Assembly: GCA_017440935.1 (NCBI GenBank)
Contig: JAFSAO010000011.1
Coordinates: 62,001 to 126,000 of the forward strand
DNA length: 64,000 nucleotides
Direction of reading: 5' to 3'
Source of the DNA: Opitutales bacterium
GTDB lineage: Bacteria > Verrucomicrobiota > Verrucomicrobiia > Opitutales > UBA953
This document shows positions 17,324 through 26,030 of this stretch, piece after piece (positions within the stretch are counted from its first letter, which is position 1; each line of letters opens with the position of its first letter). Both the position numbers and the translations under genes were made by a program. Below the pieces are notes generated by a model, which was given only the letters and a program-made list of their open reading frames with translations, ran no database searches and was not told the origin of the DNA.

Positions 17324-18325
17324 ATGAGAACTCCGACACCGTCAGTTTATATCCGAGGAATGGGCGTTTATATGCCGGAACGCCGTTTGACGAACGCCGA
17401 TTTGGAGCGCCTCGTCGAAACTTCGGACGAATGGATTCGCACCCGCACGGGAATGGTTGAGCGTCGCATTGCCGCGCCGGAAGATTCGACTTCCGATCTA
17501 GGAATGCGCGCGGCAGAAAAAGCCATCGTCGATGCCGGAATTTCTAAGGAAGATATCGACCTCGTGATTGTCGCCACCGTGACGGCGGACCAGACGTTCC
17601 CGTCCACCGCCTGCAAAATTCAGGCAAAACTCGGCTTGCGCACGGACATTCCGGCGTTTGATATGGTCGCCGCCTGCTCCGGCTTCGTTTACATGATGCA
17701 GGTCGCAAACCATATGCTTCGCGCGGGCGATTATAAAAATGTTCTCATCATCACGGCGGAAAAACTTTCCTCCATCGTCAACTGGGAAGACCGTAGCACC
17801 TGCGTGCTTTTCGGCGACGGCGCAGCAGCATTTGTTCTGACAAAGTGCAATGAGCCTTACGTCGGTATCCTCGGGAATATTCTCGGTGCGGACGGTTCGC
17901 AGGGCGATTTGCTCACACTTCCCGCCGGCGGTAGCATGAATCCCGCCAGCTATGAAACCGTGCGAAACAAAGAACATTGCCTGACTATGGCGGGCAATCA
18001 GGTTTTCAAAATCGCGGTTCGCACGATGTCCGATTGCTGTGTGCGTTTGCTCGAAAAGTGCAACGTTACCGCAGATCAAATCAAATGGGTGATTCCGCAT
18101 CAGGCGAATTTGCGCATCGTCGATGCCGTGGCGCGCCAAATCAAAGTTCCGCTGGAAAAGTTCTGCATCAACATTGAAAAAACCGGGAACACGTCCGCGT
18201 GCTCGATTCCGATTTGCATGGAAGAAACCTACCGCGCCGGCAAGATTCAGCCGGGCGATTTGGTGCTTCTGACGGCGTTCGGCGGCGGCTTTACTTGGGG
18301 CGCAACGCTGATTCGCTGGAAGTAA
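17324..18325 (+). CDS. fabH: 3-oxoacyl-ACP synthase III (KAS III)
   Basis: FabH condenses acetyl-CoA with malonyl-ACP to start fatty-acid chains. The 333-residue product has the catalytic triad Cys118 (MVAACSGF), His259 (VIPHQANLR) and Asn289 (EKTGNTSACS). The N-terminal SDEWIRTRTGM and LFGDGAAAFVL are also characteristic. Length is normal. The gene stands alone, with no plsX, fabD or acpP beside it. It is followed by 70 bases and a BamD-like lipoprotein gene. Confidence is high; the conserved His and Asn set it apart from KAS I/II. Confidence 0.96.
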   Translation: MRTPTPSVYIRGMGVYMPERRLTNADLERLVETSDEWIRTRTGMVERRIAAPEDSTSDLGMRAAEKAIVDAGISKEDIDLVIVATVTADQTFPSTACKIQAKLGLRTDIPAFDMVAACSGFVYMMQVANHMLRAGDYKNVLIITAEKLSSIVNWEDRSTCVLFGDGAAAFVLTKCNEPYVGILGNILGADGSQGDLLTLPAGGSMNPASYETVRNKEHCLTMAGNQVFKIAVRTMSDCCVRLLEKCNVTADQIKWVIPHQANLRIVDAVARQIKVPLEKFCINIEKTGNTSACSIPICMEETYRAGKIQPGDLVLLTAFGGGFTWGATLIRWK

Positions 18326-18395
18326 TTTAATAAAATCCGGAAACATTTTTCTCCCGGGAAAAACGTTTCCGGTTCTGTTTTATTCCCGAATATTT

Positions 18396-19754
18396 ATGAC
18401 ACGGAAAAATTTGCGGACGAAAAAAAGTTCAGTGTGGCTTGCGGCGGCGATGCTCGCGGGAACGCTGGGTTTGGCGGGTTTTTCCGGATGTGTGTCGACG
18501 GGATTAGTTCCGCTTTCCGTTGCATCGAATACCGAAACGGGAGAAAAAGAAGAACTTCGCCGTGCGGTTGCCCAATTTATTCAGGACGGCGCGTCCGATT
18601 CCGGTGTCGCTGAAGAAGTTTTTTCGACGGATGAAAAAATCAATACCTATGCGGATTTCCTGATGGAATTTTCCCTGAAAAAGGGCGTTCCCGCGAAGGA
18701 TTCCGCGTTGCCGATTGCGATGCTCGTCATTGCTTACGCTCAGGAGCAGGACGATGCGATTGACGCGGCGCTGAGTTCTTATTCCGATATTGTCTACCTT
18801 TTCCCCGACAGCGATTTTGCGGCAGAAGCGCTTTACCGGCAGGGCGTGATTTATTCCGCGCGTCGGCAATTCCCGACGGCGTTCGATTGCTTTTCCGCGT
18901 TGGAAGATGCTTATCCGGCGTCTCCGCGCGTAGATGACGCCATCGTGCAGGCGTATTTGGTCACGGAAATGGTGCGCAAAGGGGTGCGTCCGCTCAAAGG
19001 CGGCTGGCTTCCGTGGTTTAAGGATCGCACGCTCGCACTCGATTATTACGATCGCCTTTACGCGATGGCACCGCACTTGCCGATTTCGCCGCGTCTGCTT
19101 TATCACAAGGGGAAACTCGCTTTTGACCTTTCGCGGGAATGGTTTTCGTTTGATAAAACGCTGGACGCTATTGACGCTCTCGAGCGCATGATCAGCATTT
19201 ATCCCGATGCAAAATTTGTTCCCGATGCCTATCTGGAACTTGCGAGAACTTACGAAGCCGGCGTGGTCGGGGCGGATTGGGATCAGCTTTCCACGCGCCG
19301 CGCGATCAATTATTACACGGATTTTTATTCGCTTTTCCCGGATCATCGCTTGGCGGAATATGCATACGAGAAAACGGTAACGCTAACGAATCTGCTCGCC
19401 GAAAATCGGCTTGTGTTCGGAGATTTTTACTATTCCCGCCACAACAATTTGCGCGCTGCGCTCACATTTTACAACGAAGCCGTGACGCTTGCGCCGGATT
19501 CTCCGGCAAGTAAAATCGCTCAGGAGCGCATCGAGCGGATTCGGCGCGGCGAGCGTTCCGAACGCACGCTTGTGGATTGGATTTTCGGGCGTTATCCGAA
19601 TTACGATGCTACGGATTATCTCGACGCTCCGTCCCAGAAACCGCTTGACGAAATGGGCTTCCGAAGCGGGAACGCTGTTTCGCCGGAAACGGATTCTGCG
19701 GGAACGTCCGAAAGTTCTGCCGCCGACGGTTTCCAAAATCCCGGCGAAAACTGA
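18396..19754 (+). CDS. TPR lipoprotein, BamD/YfiO-like
   Basis: The 452-residue product has a lipoprotein signal with lipobox FSGC (Cys32); the Ala-Gly-Thr in it (MLAGTLGLAG) is encoded by the genome word. From about residue 110 there are TPR-like helical repeats such as LYRQGVIYSARRQFPTAFDC and YHKGKLAFDLSREW, as in BamD, the outer-membrane beta-barrel assembly lipoprotein. It is longer than E. coli BamD (245 residues), with extra repeats and an acidic/serine-rich C-terminal tail. It lies just upstream of an LptE-like gene, which supports an envelope-biogenesis role. Whether it is the true BamD or a paralogue cannot be settled here. Confidence 0.7.
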   Translation: MTRKNLRTKKSSVWLAAAMLAGTLGLAGFSGCVSTGLVPLSVASNTETGEKEELRRAVAQFIQDGASDSGVAEEVFSTDEKINTYADFLMEFSLKKGVPAKDSALPIAMLVIAYAQEQDDAIDAALSSYSDIVYLFPDSDFAAEALYRQGVIYSARRQFPTAFDCFSALEDAYPASPRVDDAIVQAYLVTEMVRKGVRPLKGGWLPWFKDRTLALDYYDRLYAMAPHLPISPRLLYHKGKLAFDLSREWFSFDKTLDAIDALERMISIYPDAKFVPDAYLELARTYEAGVVGADWDQLSTRRAINYYTDFYSLFPDHRLAEYAYEKTVTLTNLLAENRLVFGDFYYSRHNNLRAALTFYNEAVTLAPDSPASKIAQERIERIRRGERSERTLVDWIFGRYPNYDATDYLDAPSQKPLDEMGFRSGNAVSPETDSAGTSESSAADGFQNPGEN

Positions 19755-19793
19755 TTTCCTTTTTCATAAAAAAAAACTTGGGTTCGGCTCTCT

Positions 19794-20309
19794 ATGCGTA
19801 AAATCTTCACCTTGCTTTTTACTACGATTTTGGCGGGAACGTTGCTTTGTGCATTGTCCGCGTGTAATTATTCACTCGGCAATCGCGGAAAACTTCCGTT
19901 CGCGACGATTGAAGTCGCACCGATTGTGAACAATGCGGATATTCCGCAAGCGCAAGCGATGCTTGCCCGCGATGTTGCGGAAGCCCTTAACGGCACGCCG
20001 CGGCTGTCGACGGTGATCGAAAACGGAGCGGCGGAGCTCCAAATCGAAATTTCCGGTTTCCGTCGCAATATCGCGGCGACTTCGTCGGAAGACTCGATGG
20101 TCGCAAGCATTCAAAATCTTACGCTGGAACTGAATTGTTCGTTGCTCAACACGCGGTCGGGAAAATACTTTTTCCGCAACCGCAAGGTGAGTGTTTCTAC
20201 GGACGTTTACACGGGAGCCGCCGCCGGCTTGGGCGAACCGCAATCGTTTCCGGTGCTTTCCCGCGAGGCGGCGCGCAAGGTGCGCGATTTAGTTGTTAAC
20301 GTTTGGTAA
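19794..20309 (+). CDS. LptE-like outer-membrane lipoprotein
   Basis: This 171-residue protein has a lipoprotein signal with lipobox LSAC (Cys24), followed by NYSLG. The body matches the LptE/LPS-assembly pattern by eye: FATIEVAPIVNNADIPQAQ, then VAEALNGTPRLSTV and ALLNTRSGK-like strands, ending AARKVRDLVVNVW. LptE plugs the LptD barrel in LPS export. The signal peptide again contains Leu-Ala-Gly-Thr encoded by TTGGCGGGAACG. The gene is 39 bases after the BamD-like gene. No lptD is in the window, so the assignment is a family-level inference. Confidence 0.7.
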   Translation: MRKIFTLLFTTILAGTLLCALSACNYSLGNRGKLPFATIEVAPIVNNADIPQAQAMLARDVAEALNGTPRLSTVIENGAAELQIEISGFRRNIAATSSEDSMVASIQNLTLELNCSLLNTRSGKYFFRNRKVSVSTDVYTGAAAGLGEPQSFPVLSREAARKVRDLVVNVW

Positions 20310-20356
20310 AGCGAAGCGCGTTGCGCGGGAACGCGAGCGAAAAAAGGCTTTTGCCG

Positions 20357-21478
20357 ATGTTCGGAATTTTTCAAAAACGCATCATTTCGTGGGCATTGAC
20401 TTGCCTCGCCGCGATGGTCGTTCTCGGTTTCCTCGGCGGCGTTTTTGTTCTCGGTGCAAAATTTCTCTCGGCGTTTAGCACGGTTGTCTGGCCGCTTGCG
20501 ATTGCAATCATTCTCTCGCTTCTGCTTCAACCGATTTGCGATTTTTTTGAAAATAAATTCAAGTTCCCGCGTGGGCTTTCCGTGGCGGCGCTTTTCGTCT
20601 TGGTCGTGCTGGCAGCTGCGGGTTTGGCGTTTTTGCTGATTCCGTTGTGCGTGCGCGAAGTCGGTGATTTTCTCGGGCACGTTCCCGTGCTCTGGGAGCG
20701 CGCGATGGAACGTTTTCCGGAGCTTGAAGCGTGGGTGAATGAGCATTTCAGCCGGGAGAATATTCGGGAAATGCTCGCGCAAAGTGCTGCCGTTCCCGGG
20801 CAGGTAAAGGCGTTGCTCGCGGCTTGGCTTCCGCACATAAAAGCGCTTTTGCAGAAATCCGGTGTGCTTTTCGGTCAAATTGCCGCCGCCGCATCGATTC
20901 CGATTTATTTGTATTACCTCATGGCGGAGCGCCGCGATTTAATCGGAATTGTCGAACGCGAATCCAACGCTGTTTTTTCCGAGCGCGTGGCGCAGGATAT
21001 TGCGTTTCTCGTGCGTCAGTTTCGCGATATTCTGATAGCGTTTTTCCGCGGGCAGGTTCTTATCGGGTTGCTCTACGGTGTGATTCTTGCCGCCGGTTTC
21101 GGCGTTTTGCAGATTCCGGGAGGAATTTTAATCGGGTTTGCGATAGGGCTGATGAACATTGTGCCGTATTTGGGGACGTTGGTCGGGCTCTCGCTGATTT
21201 TGCCGCTGGCGTTTTTGTCGGGCGGAATTTGGTTGGTCGCGGGAGCGCTCGTCGCGTTTTGTGTGGCGCAACTGATCGAATCCTATTTCCTTACGCCGAA
21301 AATCATGGGCAAGCGGACCGGACTTCATCCGATGGTCATTATGGTGGCGATTTTCTTCTGGGCAAATGCGCTCGACGGCGTTTTGGGAATGGTGCTCGCC
21401 GTGCCGCTGACGGCGTTTTTCGTCGTGTTTTGGCGCCTGTTTAAAGAACGCTACCTGCCGTCGATTGTGCATCGTTGA
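20357..21478 (+). CDS. AI-2E-family membrane transporter
   Basis: The 373-residue product, counted from ATG 20357 (MFGIFQKRI), has about eight hydrophobic segments and the pattern of the AI-2E (TqsA/PerM/YdiK) exporter family: an N-terminal hairpin, a helical periplasmic region with charged residues (about 105-165), then SIPIYLYYLMAERRDL and GLMNIVPYLGTLVGL in the conserved half. The alternative GTG at 20303 would overlap the preceding gene by seven bases and add a basic leader. Substrates in the family vary from AI-2 to ions or lipids, and none is indicated here. Confidence 0.85.
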   Translation: MFGIFQKRIISWALTCLAAMVVLGFLGGVFVLGAKFLSAFSTVVWPLAIAIILSLLLQPICDFFENKFKFPRGLSVAALFVLVVLAAAGLAFLLIPLCVREVGDFLGHVPVLWERAMERFPELEAWVNEHFSRENIREMLAQSAAVPGQVKALLAAWLPHIKALLQKSGVLFGQIAAAASIPIYLYYLMAERRDLIGIVERESNAVFSERVAQDIAFLVRQFRDILIAFFRGQVLIGLLYGVILAAGFGVLQIPGGILIGFAIGLMNIVPYLGTLVGLSLILPLAFLSGGIWLVAGALVAFCVAQLIESYFLTPKIMGKRTGLHPMVIMVAIFFWANALDGVLGMVLAVPLTAFFVVFWRLFKERYLPSIVHR

Positions 21479-21507
21479 GGTTGCTTTTTCTTGGAAAAAT
21501 TTCCGAC

Positions 21508-22452
21508 ATGACGCGTTTCCGCGAAGCTCCGAACTTTGTTCCCGTCGCCGCCGTGCGCGAAGGTATCGAGGATTTTACCGCGTTTTTGGAACTCGAACGC
21601 GGGCTTTCTAAAAACACGGTTCTGAGCTACGAAAAAGATTTGCTCCAATTCGGAGATTTTTTGCGAAAAAAAAAATACGCGGGAACGTGGAAAAGTGTTC
21701 AACCGGAGCATCTTTCCGCGTGGCTTGCCGCGCTTAACGATGAGGGCATTTCCGTGCGTTCTGCCGCGCGAAAACTTTCCGCCGTGCGTTCGCTTGCCAA
21801 GCATTTGGTAGCGAGCGGAGTGCGCAACGACGATTTTTCGGAAATCGTTTCACGCCCGAAAAACAGACTTTCCCTGCCGGAGACGCTTTCCGTGGACGAA
21901 GTTTCAAAAATCCTCGAAACTCCGATGCCGGAAACGCCGCAAGGTTTGCGAAATCGCGCAATGCTGGAAGTGATGTATGGAAGCGGCTTGCGCGCAAGCG
22001 AACTTTGCGGGCTTGAAATTCAGTCCGTCAATTTTGACGAAGGCATAATCCGCGTGCGCGGGAAAGGCTCGAAAGAGCGCATCGTTCCCGTGGGGCGCCG
22101 CGCGCGCCAAGCGATTTTCGCCTATCTTTCCGAAGACGGGCGTCCGCGCCTCGCCAAAGCAAAAACCGGGAGCGCACTTTTCATCAGCAGTTGGGGCAAA
22201 GCGATTTCGCGTAAAACACTTTGGGTGATTTTGCAGGAAATCGTTGCGAGTGCCGGAATTGATAAAAAAATCCACCCGCACCAACTGCGCCACGCATTCG
22301 CCACGCATTTGCTCGCCAACGGCGCGGATTTGCGAGTTATTCAGGAAATGCTCGGACACGCCGATATCGGCACGACGCAGATTTACACCGCCGTCGAGCG
22401 TTCCCGCTTGACCGACGAGCATCGGCGCACGCATCCGCGATCGCGGAAATGA
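21508..22452 (+). CDS. xerD: Tyrosine recombinase XerC/XerD
   Basis: The 314-residue product has an N-terminal SAM-like core-binding domain (LELERGLSKNTVLSYEKDL) and a catalytic domain with Arg162 (GLRASELCGL), Lys186 (GKGSKER), His258-x-x-Arg261 (HPHQLRHAFATH), His284 (LGHADIGTTQ) and Tyr293. This is the Xer pattern for chromosome-dimer resolution at dif. It overlaps nothing mobile and no att-like repeats flank it, so I do not read it as a phage integrase. XerC and XerD cannot be separated without a second copy. The ATG at 21508 is preferred to a TTG 33 bases upstream. Confidence 0.9.
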   Translation: MTRFREAPNFVPVAAVREGIEDFTAFLELERGLSKNTVLSYEKDLLQFGDFLRKKKYAGTWKSVQPEHLSAWLAALNDEGISVRSAARKLSAVRSLAKHLVASGVRNDDFSEIVSRPKNRLSLPETLSVDEVSKILETPMPETPQGLRNRAMLEVMYGSGLRASELCGLEIQSVNFDEGIIRVRGKGSKERIVPVGRRARQAIFAYLSEDGRPRLAKAKTGSALFISSWGKAISRKTLWVILQEIVASAGIDKKIHPHQLRHAFATHLLANGADLRVIQEMLGHADIGTTQIYTAVERSRLTDEHRRTHPRSRK

Positions 22453-22483
22453 ACAAAAACTCGGTGCCGCGCGGCGCTCGTCA

Positions 22484-23947
22484 TTAAATTTCTATTTTCG
22501 GGATGCGACCGGAGAAATCGTGCGCGGTTTCAAAGGCGTGCGCGGCGGCGAGAACGTTCCCGTCGTCGAGCGCTTTCCCGATGAGTTGAAGTCCGATTGG
22601 CATGCCGGCGGCATCGAATCCGCACGGGAGCGAAACGGCGGGAAGCCCGGTCAGGTTTGCGGGAACGGTGCAAATGTCGCCGAGATACATTTTGAGCGGG
22701 TCGGACGTTTTTCCGCCTTGCGGGAACGCGGTTTCCGGCGTCGTCGGCGCAAGAATCAGGTCGACATCCGCGAAGGCTTTTTCAAATTCGCTGCGGATGA
22801 GCGAGCGGATTTTTTGCGCGCGCAGGTAATACGCGTCGTAGTAGCCGGCGGAAAGGACGTAGGTTCCGAGAAGAATGCGGCGTTTGACTTCTTCGCCGAA
22901 ACCTTCGCCGCGACTTTTTGCAAAAATATCAATCGCGTCGGTCGCGCGGGCGCTACGGTGCGTGTAGCGGATTCCGTCGAAGCGTGCGAGGTTGGACGAG
23001 GCTTCCGCCGTCGCAATGATGTAATAAGCCGGAATTGCGAGATTTATCGACGGGAGCGAAATTTCGCGGATTTCGCAACCTTGCGATTCATACCACGCGG
23101 CAGCTTTTTTCACGGCTTCGTCGATGGCGGAATCGCCGCCGAAAAACTCTTTCGGCAAACCGATTTTGCGCGGCTTTGCGGGAGCGGAAAGTTGCGGGAA
23201 CGTCGGCGTGCGTTCGCCCGGAAGCGCCGTCGAATCGTGTGTGCAAGGCGAGGCGAGCACGTCGTAAAGTGCGGCGACGTCGGCGACGCTGCGCGCCATC
23301 GGACCGACTTGTTCGAGCGACGATGCAAACGCCACGGCTCCGTAGCGGGAAACCGTTCCGTAAGTCGGTTTGAAGCCGACAATGCCGCAGAAACTCGCCG
23401 GCTGGCGAATCGAGCCGCCCGTGTCTGATCCGAGCGCGAGCGGCGTCATTCCCGCCGCGACTGCTGCCGCCGAACCGCCGGAGGAGCCGCCGGGAACGCA
23501 GTTCGTATTCCACGGATTCGCGGTTTTTGCGAATGCGGAATTTTCCGTCGAAGAACCCATCGCAAATTCGTCCATGTTGAGACGACCGAAAATCACGGCT
23601 CCGGATTTTTTCAGATTGGAAATCACCGTCGCGTCGTAAGGCGAAATAAATTTTTCGAGCATCTTCGACGCGCAGGAGCAGGGCTGTCCGTTGACGGCGA
23701 TATTGTCTTTGATGGCGACGGGAACGCCGTCGAGCGCGCCGAGAGTCGTTCCCGCAGCGCGGCGTGCGTCGGCGGCATCGGCTTGGGCGAGCGCATCGGC
23801 TTCGTCGATTGAGAGAAACGCACGGATTTTTCCGTCCACGGCGCGAATGCGGTCGAGCTGTGCCTGCATGAGTTCCCGCGCGGAGATTTTCTTCTCTGCA
23901 AGGAGGTTCGTGAGTTCGGATGCTGTTTTGAAATTCAATTCATTCAT
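22484..23947 (-). CDS. gatA: Aspartyl/glutamyl-tRNA amidotransferase subunit A
   Basis: GatA is the glutaminase/amidase subunit of GatCAB, which amidates misacylated Glu-tRNA-Gln or Asp-tRNA-Asn. The 487-residue protein has the amidase triad Lys80 (GVPVAIKDNI), Ser155 (VPGGSSGGSA) and Ser179 (GSDTGGSIRQP). Length is normal. On this strand gatC lies upstream but is separated by a 0.5-kb insert carrying a four-helix-bundle gene. No gatB is present. At least eleven genome words fall in the gene, one of the denser sets in the window. Confidence 0.96.
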   Translation of the reverse strand: MNELNFKTASELTNLLAEKKISARELMQAQLDRIRAVDGKIRAFLSIDEADALAQADAADARRAAGTTLGALDGVPVAIKDNIAVNGQPCSCASKMLEKFISPYDATVISNLKKSGAVIFGRLNMDEFAMGSSTENSAFAKTANPWNTNCVPGGSSGGSAAAVAAGMTPLALGSDTGGSIRQPASFCGIVGFKPTYGTVSRYGAVAFASSLEQVGPMARSVADVAALYDVLASPCTHDSTALPGERTPTFPQLSAPAKPRKIGLPKEFFGGDSAIDEAVKKAAAWYESQGCEIREISLPSINLAIPAYYIIATAEASSNLARFDGIRYTHRSARATDAIDIFAKSRGEGFGEEVKRRILLGTYVLSAGYYDAYYLRAQKIRSLIRSEFEKAFADVDLILAPTTPETAFPQGGKTSDPLKMYLGDICTVPANLTGLPAVSLPCGFDAAGMPIGLQLIGKALDDGNVLAAAHAFETAHDFSGRIPKIEI

Positions 23948-23962
23948 AAAAAAAAGATGATG

Positions 23963-24430
23963 GATGAGATCTGAGGGCTTAGAGGTAAATGTGTTAAAAG
24001 GTCTTGGAATTTTCGGTTTGTTCGGCTTGGCGGCGATGGCGGGAAAGTCCGCTGAGGGATTTGGCGATGCTGAGAATGAGAGCCTTCGCTTCGACTTGCT
24101 CCGTTTCGGAAATGTAGTCGAGTTCCCGCGCGATTTTTATTTGGCAAAAGACTTCCATCAGAGAGCCGTAGGCAATTTCAAAAAAACGGAGTTGGTCTTT
24201 GGCGGAAAAACGTCCGTTCCCTTCCGCGATGTTCGAGGGAACGGAAACGACGGCGCGACGCAGCTGTGAGGAGAGTGCGAATTGTTCCCGTTGCGGGAAT
24301 TTTTCCAAGAGAGCATAGACGAGCTTTAAGAGGCGCATGGAGTCTTGCCACGCGTAAAGTTTTTCAAATGAAAAAACGACTTCTTCCATTTTCCTAAAAG
24401 CAAATACCTCTCAGCTCTAAGCTCTCATCT
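23963..24430. repeat. Inverted repeats flanking the four-helix-bundle gene
   Basis: The left sequence (23963-23987) and the complement of the right sequence (24405-24429) are 25 bases each and match at 21 positions by hand alignment: both begin GATGAGA and end GAGGTA. They sit just outside the stop and start of the gene at 23994-24389, with only 6 and 15 bases between. The bracketed unit splits gatC from gatA, as if a cassette had been inserted. Confidence 0.65.
23994..24389 (-). CDS. Four-helix bundle protein (23S rRNA intervening-sequence family)
   Basis: The 131-residue protein is the S23/four-helix bundle type: LYAWQDSMRLLKLVYALLEKF, then LSSQLRRAVVSVPSNIAEG, then RFFEIAYGSLMEVFCQIKIA. 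These proteins are found in intervening sequences of 23S rRNA and as solitary genes, assemble as pentamers, and may bind nucleic acid; their role is not settled. Here the gene sits between gatC and gatA in the same orientation and is bracketed by 25-base imperfect inverted repeats, suggesting acquisition as a small cassette. Its codon use looks like that of its neighbours and it contains genome words, so it may not be recent. Confidence 0.9.
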   Translation of the reverse strand: MEEVVFSFEKLYAWQDSMRLLKLVYALLEKFPQREQFALSSQLRRAVVSVPSNIAEGNGRFSAKDQLRFFEIAYGSLMEVFCQIKIARELDYISETEQVEAKALILSIAKSLSGLSRHRRQAEQTENSKTF

Positions 24431-24455
24431 CTCAGCGCGAAAACTTTGTTTTCGC

Positions 24456-24755
24456 TTACTCGCCGTCGTCGACGACGCGGGGGACGACGATTTGGTCTTC
24501 GCGGGCGGCGGGAGCGTTTTTGAGAAGAGCTTCGACGGGAAGCGTTCCCGCAGGAACGTCATCGCGCAGAACGTTGTAAACCGGAAAGGCGTGGGCGCAG
24601 GGTTCGAGCGCGGAAACGTCCACGGCGTTGAGTTTTTCAAAAAAGCCGAGAATGGTCTGAAAATCGCCGGCAAATTTTTGTTTTTCCGCGTCGGAAAGCT
24701 CGATGCGGGCGAGCGCGGAAACGTGGTCGAGGTCGATGTTGGAAGGTTCGGACAT
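24456..24755 (-). CDS. gatC: Aspartyl/glutamyl-tRNA amidotransferase subunit C
   Basis: GatC is the small stabilising subunit of GatCAB. The 99-residue product, MSEPSNIDLDHVSALARI, contains the family pattern LARIELSDAEKQKFAGDFQTIL and C-terminal LRDDVPAG. The start at 24755 is set by length and by the preceding gene ending at 24775; the frame remains open further upstream, where it runs antiparallel through the DUF481 gene in a wrong frame. Downstream come the four-helix-bundle insert and gatA, with no gatB in the window. Confidence 0.92.
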   Translation of the reverse strand: MSEPSNIDLDHVSALARIELSDAEKQKFAGDFQTILGFFEKLNAVDVSALEPCAHAFPVYNVLRDDVPAGTLPVEALLKNAPAAREDQIVVPRVVDDGE

Positions 24756-24774
24756 TTTCTTTTTGCTGAAAAAA

Positions 24775-25842
24775 TTATTTGAGTTTGAAGACCAATTCGA
24801 CGTAAACGGTGGTATCGAGATTTTTGTTCCCGATAGCGACGATGCTGTTATATGTGTTGGTGACACCGGTTTTGACGGCGAGAAGGTCGTTGTAATAAAT
24901 CGTTTGCAAATACGAGTGATGCGTAATGCGGTAGTTCGCCTGCGGATTTTCGAGGGCAGGAGAGTAGGTGAAGTGCGAAATAACTTTCCCGAAAGGCAGG
25001 CGGAATTCATTGTCGAACCCGATTTCGGCTGCGAGCGTCGAGATGTCGTCCACTCCGGCATCGCGCTCGTAGGCTTCGTAGCGGAACGCGCCCCCGAGGC
25101 GGACGTCGAAAGTTTGGAAATCGTTTTCGATGAAGCGATAACCGAGACCGAGAGAGGTCGTGGAGAAAAAATTCTGTTTGGCAACGCGGTCGTAGCCGTT
25201 GTCGGTTTTCGCATACCAAAGAATCGGCTTGTATTTGGTGTCGTCGTAATCGGCGCCGATGTGGAAATTATCTTCCGAGGCAGTGTCTTCGACTTCCGAG
25301 TAGCGCAGGAAGGAAAACATGCGGAGCTTATCGACTTCACCGACGTTAATGGCATCGAAACCGAGGCGACCGTTGAACGATTCCGTCGTTCCCGTGGTTA
25401 CGTTCAGACCGGCGGTGCAGGTAAATTCCCAGTGACGTTCTTTTTTTTGCACGCGCAGGTCGGAAGGGCTGGGGTCGTCTTTTCTCCAAAGCCATGAGAT
25501 TTCCGGCGTTCCCGCGGAGGAAATTCCGTGGTGCGGTGAGCTGATGGAAACCGTGTCGCCGAAGCCGGGAAGAACGGTGCCGTAGAACGTGGCATCCGTG
25601 TTCATCATGAGAAAAACGGGAGCATCGGTAGCGAAATTTTCGATTTCGCTCATTTTGATTTCCAGCGCTTTTTCGGAAAAAGACGGCTGAATCGTCATCG
25701 TTCCGTCGCGAATGTGAACGATTTCTCCGCGCACCAATGAGCCGTCGAGAAGCCGCACTTCGTCTGCCGAGCTCGAAAGTGCCGTTCCCGCGAGTGCAGC
25801 GACGGCGGCGGTAAATATCGAAACTGGAGAGCGCAGGCGCAT
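24775..25842 (-). CDS. DUF481 (YdiY-like) outer-membrane protein
   Basis: The 355-residue protein starts with a signal peptide of about 26 residues, in which Leu-Ala-Gly-Thr is again encoded by the genome word. It is followed by a short SH3-like region (VRLLDGSLVRGEIVHIRDGT) typical of these proteins, then a beta-rich domain of alternating residues ending VYVELVFKLK, a carboxy-terminal pattern of outer-membrane barrels (Phe at -3, charged at the end). YdiY-type DUF481 proteins are salt- or acid-induced barrels of unknown function. It lies 19 bases upstream of gatC and may be co-transcribed with it. Confidence 0.85.
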   Translation of the reverse strand: MRLRSPVSIFTAAVAALAGTALSSSADEVRLLDGSLVRGEIVHIRDGTMTIQPSFSEKALEIKMSEIENFATDAPVFLMMNTDATFYGTVLPGFGDTVSISSPHHGISSAGTPEISWLWRKDDPSPSDLRVQKKERHWEFTCTAGLNVTTGTTESFNGRLGFDAINVGEVDKLRMFSFLRYSEVEDTASEDNFHIGADYDDTKYKPILWYAKTDNGYDRVAKQNFFSTTSLGLGYRFIENDFQTFDVRLGGAFRYEAYERDAGVDDISTLAAEIGFDNEFRLPFGKVISHFTYSPALENPQANYRITHHSYLQTIYYNDLLAVKTGVTNTYNSIVAIGNKNLDTTVYVELVFKLK

Positions 25843-25880
25843 AAAAATTTCCCCTCATTAAACGGATTCTTCCGCGTTCC

Positions 25881-25923
25881 CGCAAATTGAAATTTGCCGA
25901 ACGCGTGCGTTGTTTCGGCAAAT
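25881..25923. repeat. Decayed third copy of the long palindrome
   Basis: CGCAAATTGAAATTT (25881-25895), preceded by GTTCC, is identical to the left arm of the palindromes at 4541 and 50084. It continues as GCCGAA, which pairs with TTCGGC at about 25914-25919, after which the right arm is lost. It lies upstream of the DUF481 gene in a 172-base gap to the PEP-CTERM gene. Confidence 0.6.
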
Positions 25924-26001
25924 GCTTAAAAGCCGGGAAGCCGAAACGTTTAATTTGCTCCGTTGTCGGGAGTTTTATTTTTACGGAAGCCTTTATAAAC
26001 T

Positions 26002-26030
26002 GCGTTCCCGGGTTTTATGCGCGGGAACGC
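26002..26030 (-). terminator. Inverted genome-word pair at the end of the PEP-CTERM gene
   Basis: GCGTTCCCG (26002-26010) and CGGGAACGC (26022-26030) are complementary. The TAA stop of the PEP-CTERM gene (26015-26017 on the minus strand) falls in the loop, so the last arginine codons of the protein lie in the stem. There is no strong T-tract. Confidence 0.5.

Noticed and set aside
21508-22452. Tyrosine recombinase as a prophage or integrative-element integrase
   Set aside because: Its sequence matches XerC/XerD and it is surrounded by housekeeping genes, with no att repeats, tRNA target or phage genes.
24756-25355. Upstream extension of gatC by 200 codons
   Set aside because: It reads out of frame through the DUF481 gene and has Ser/Thr-rich low-complexity sequence; GatC proteins are about 95-100 residues.
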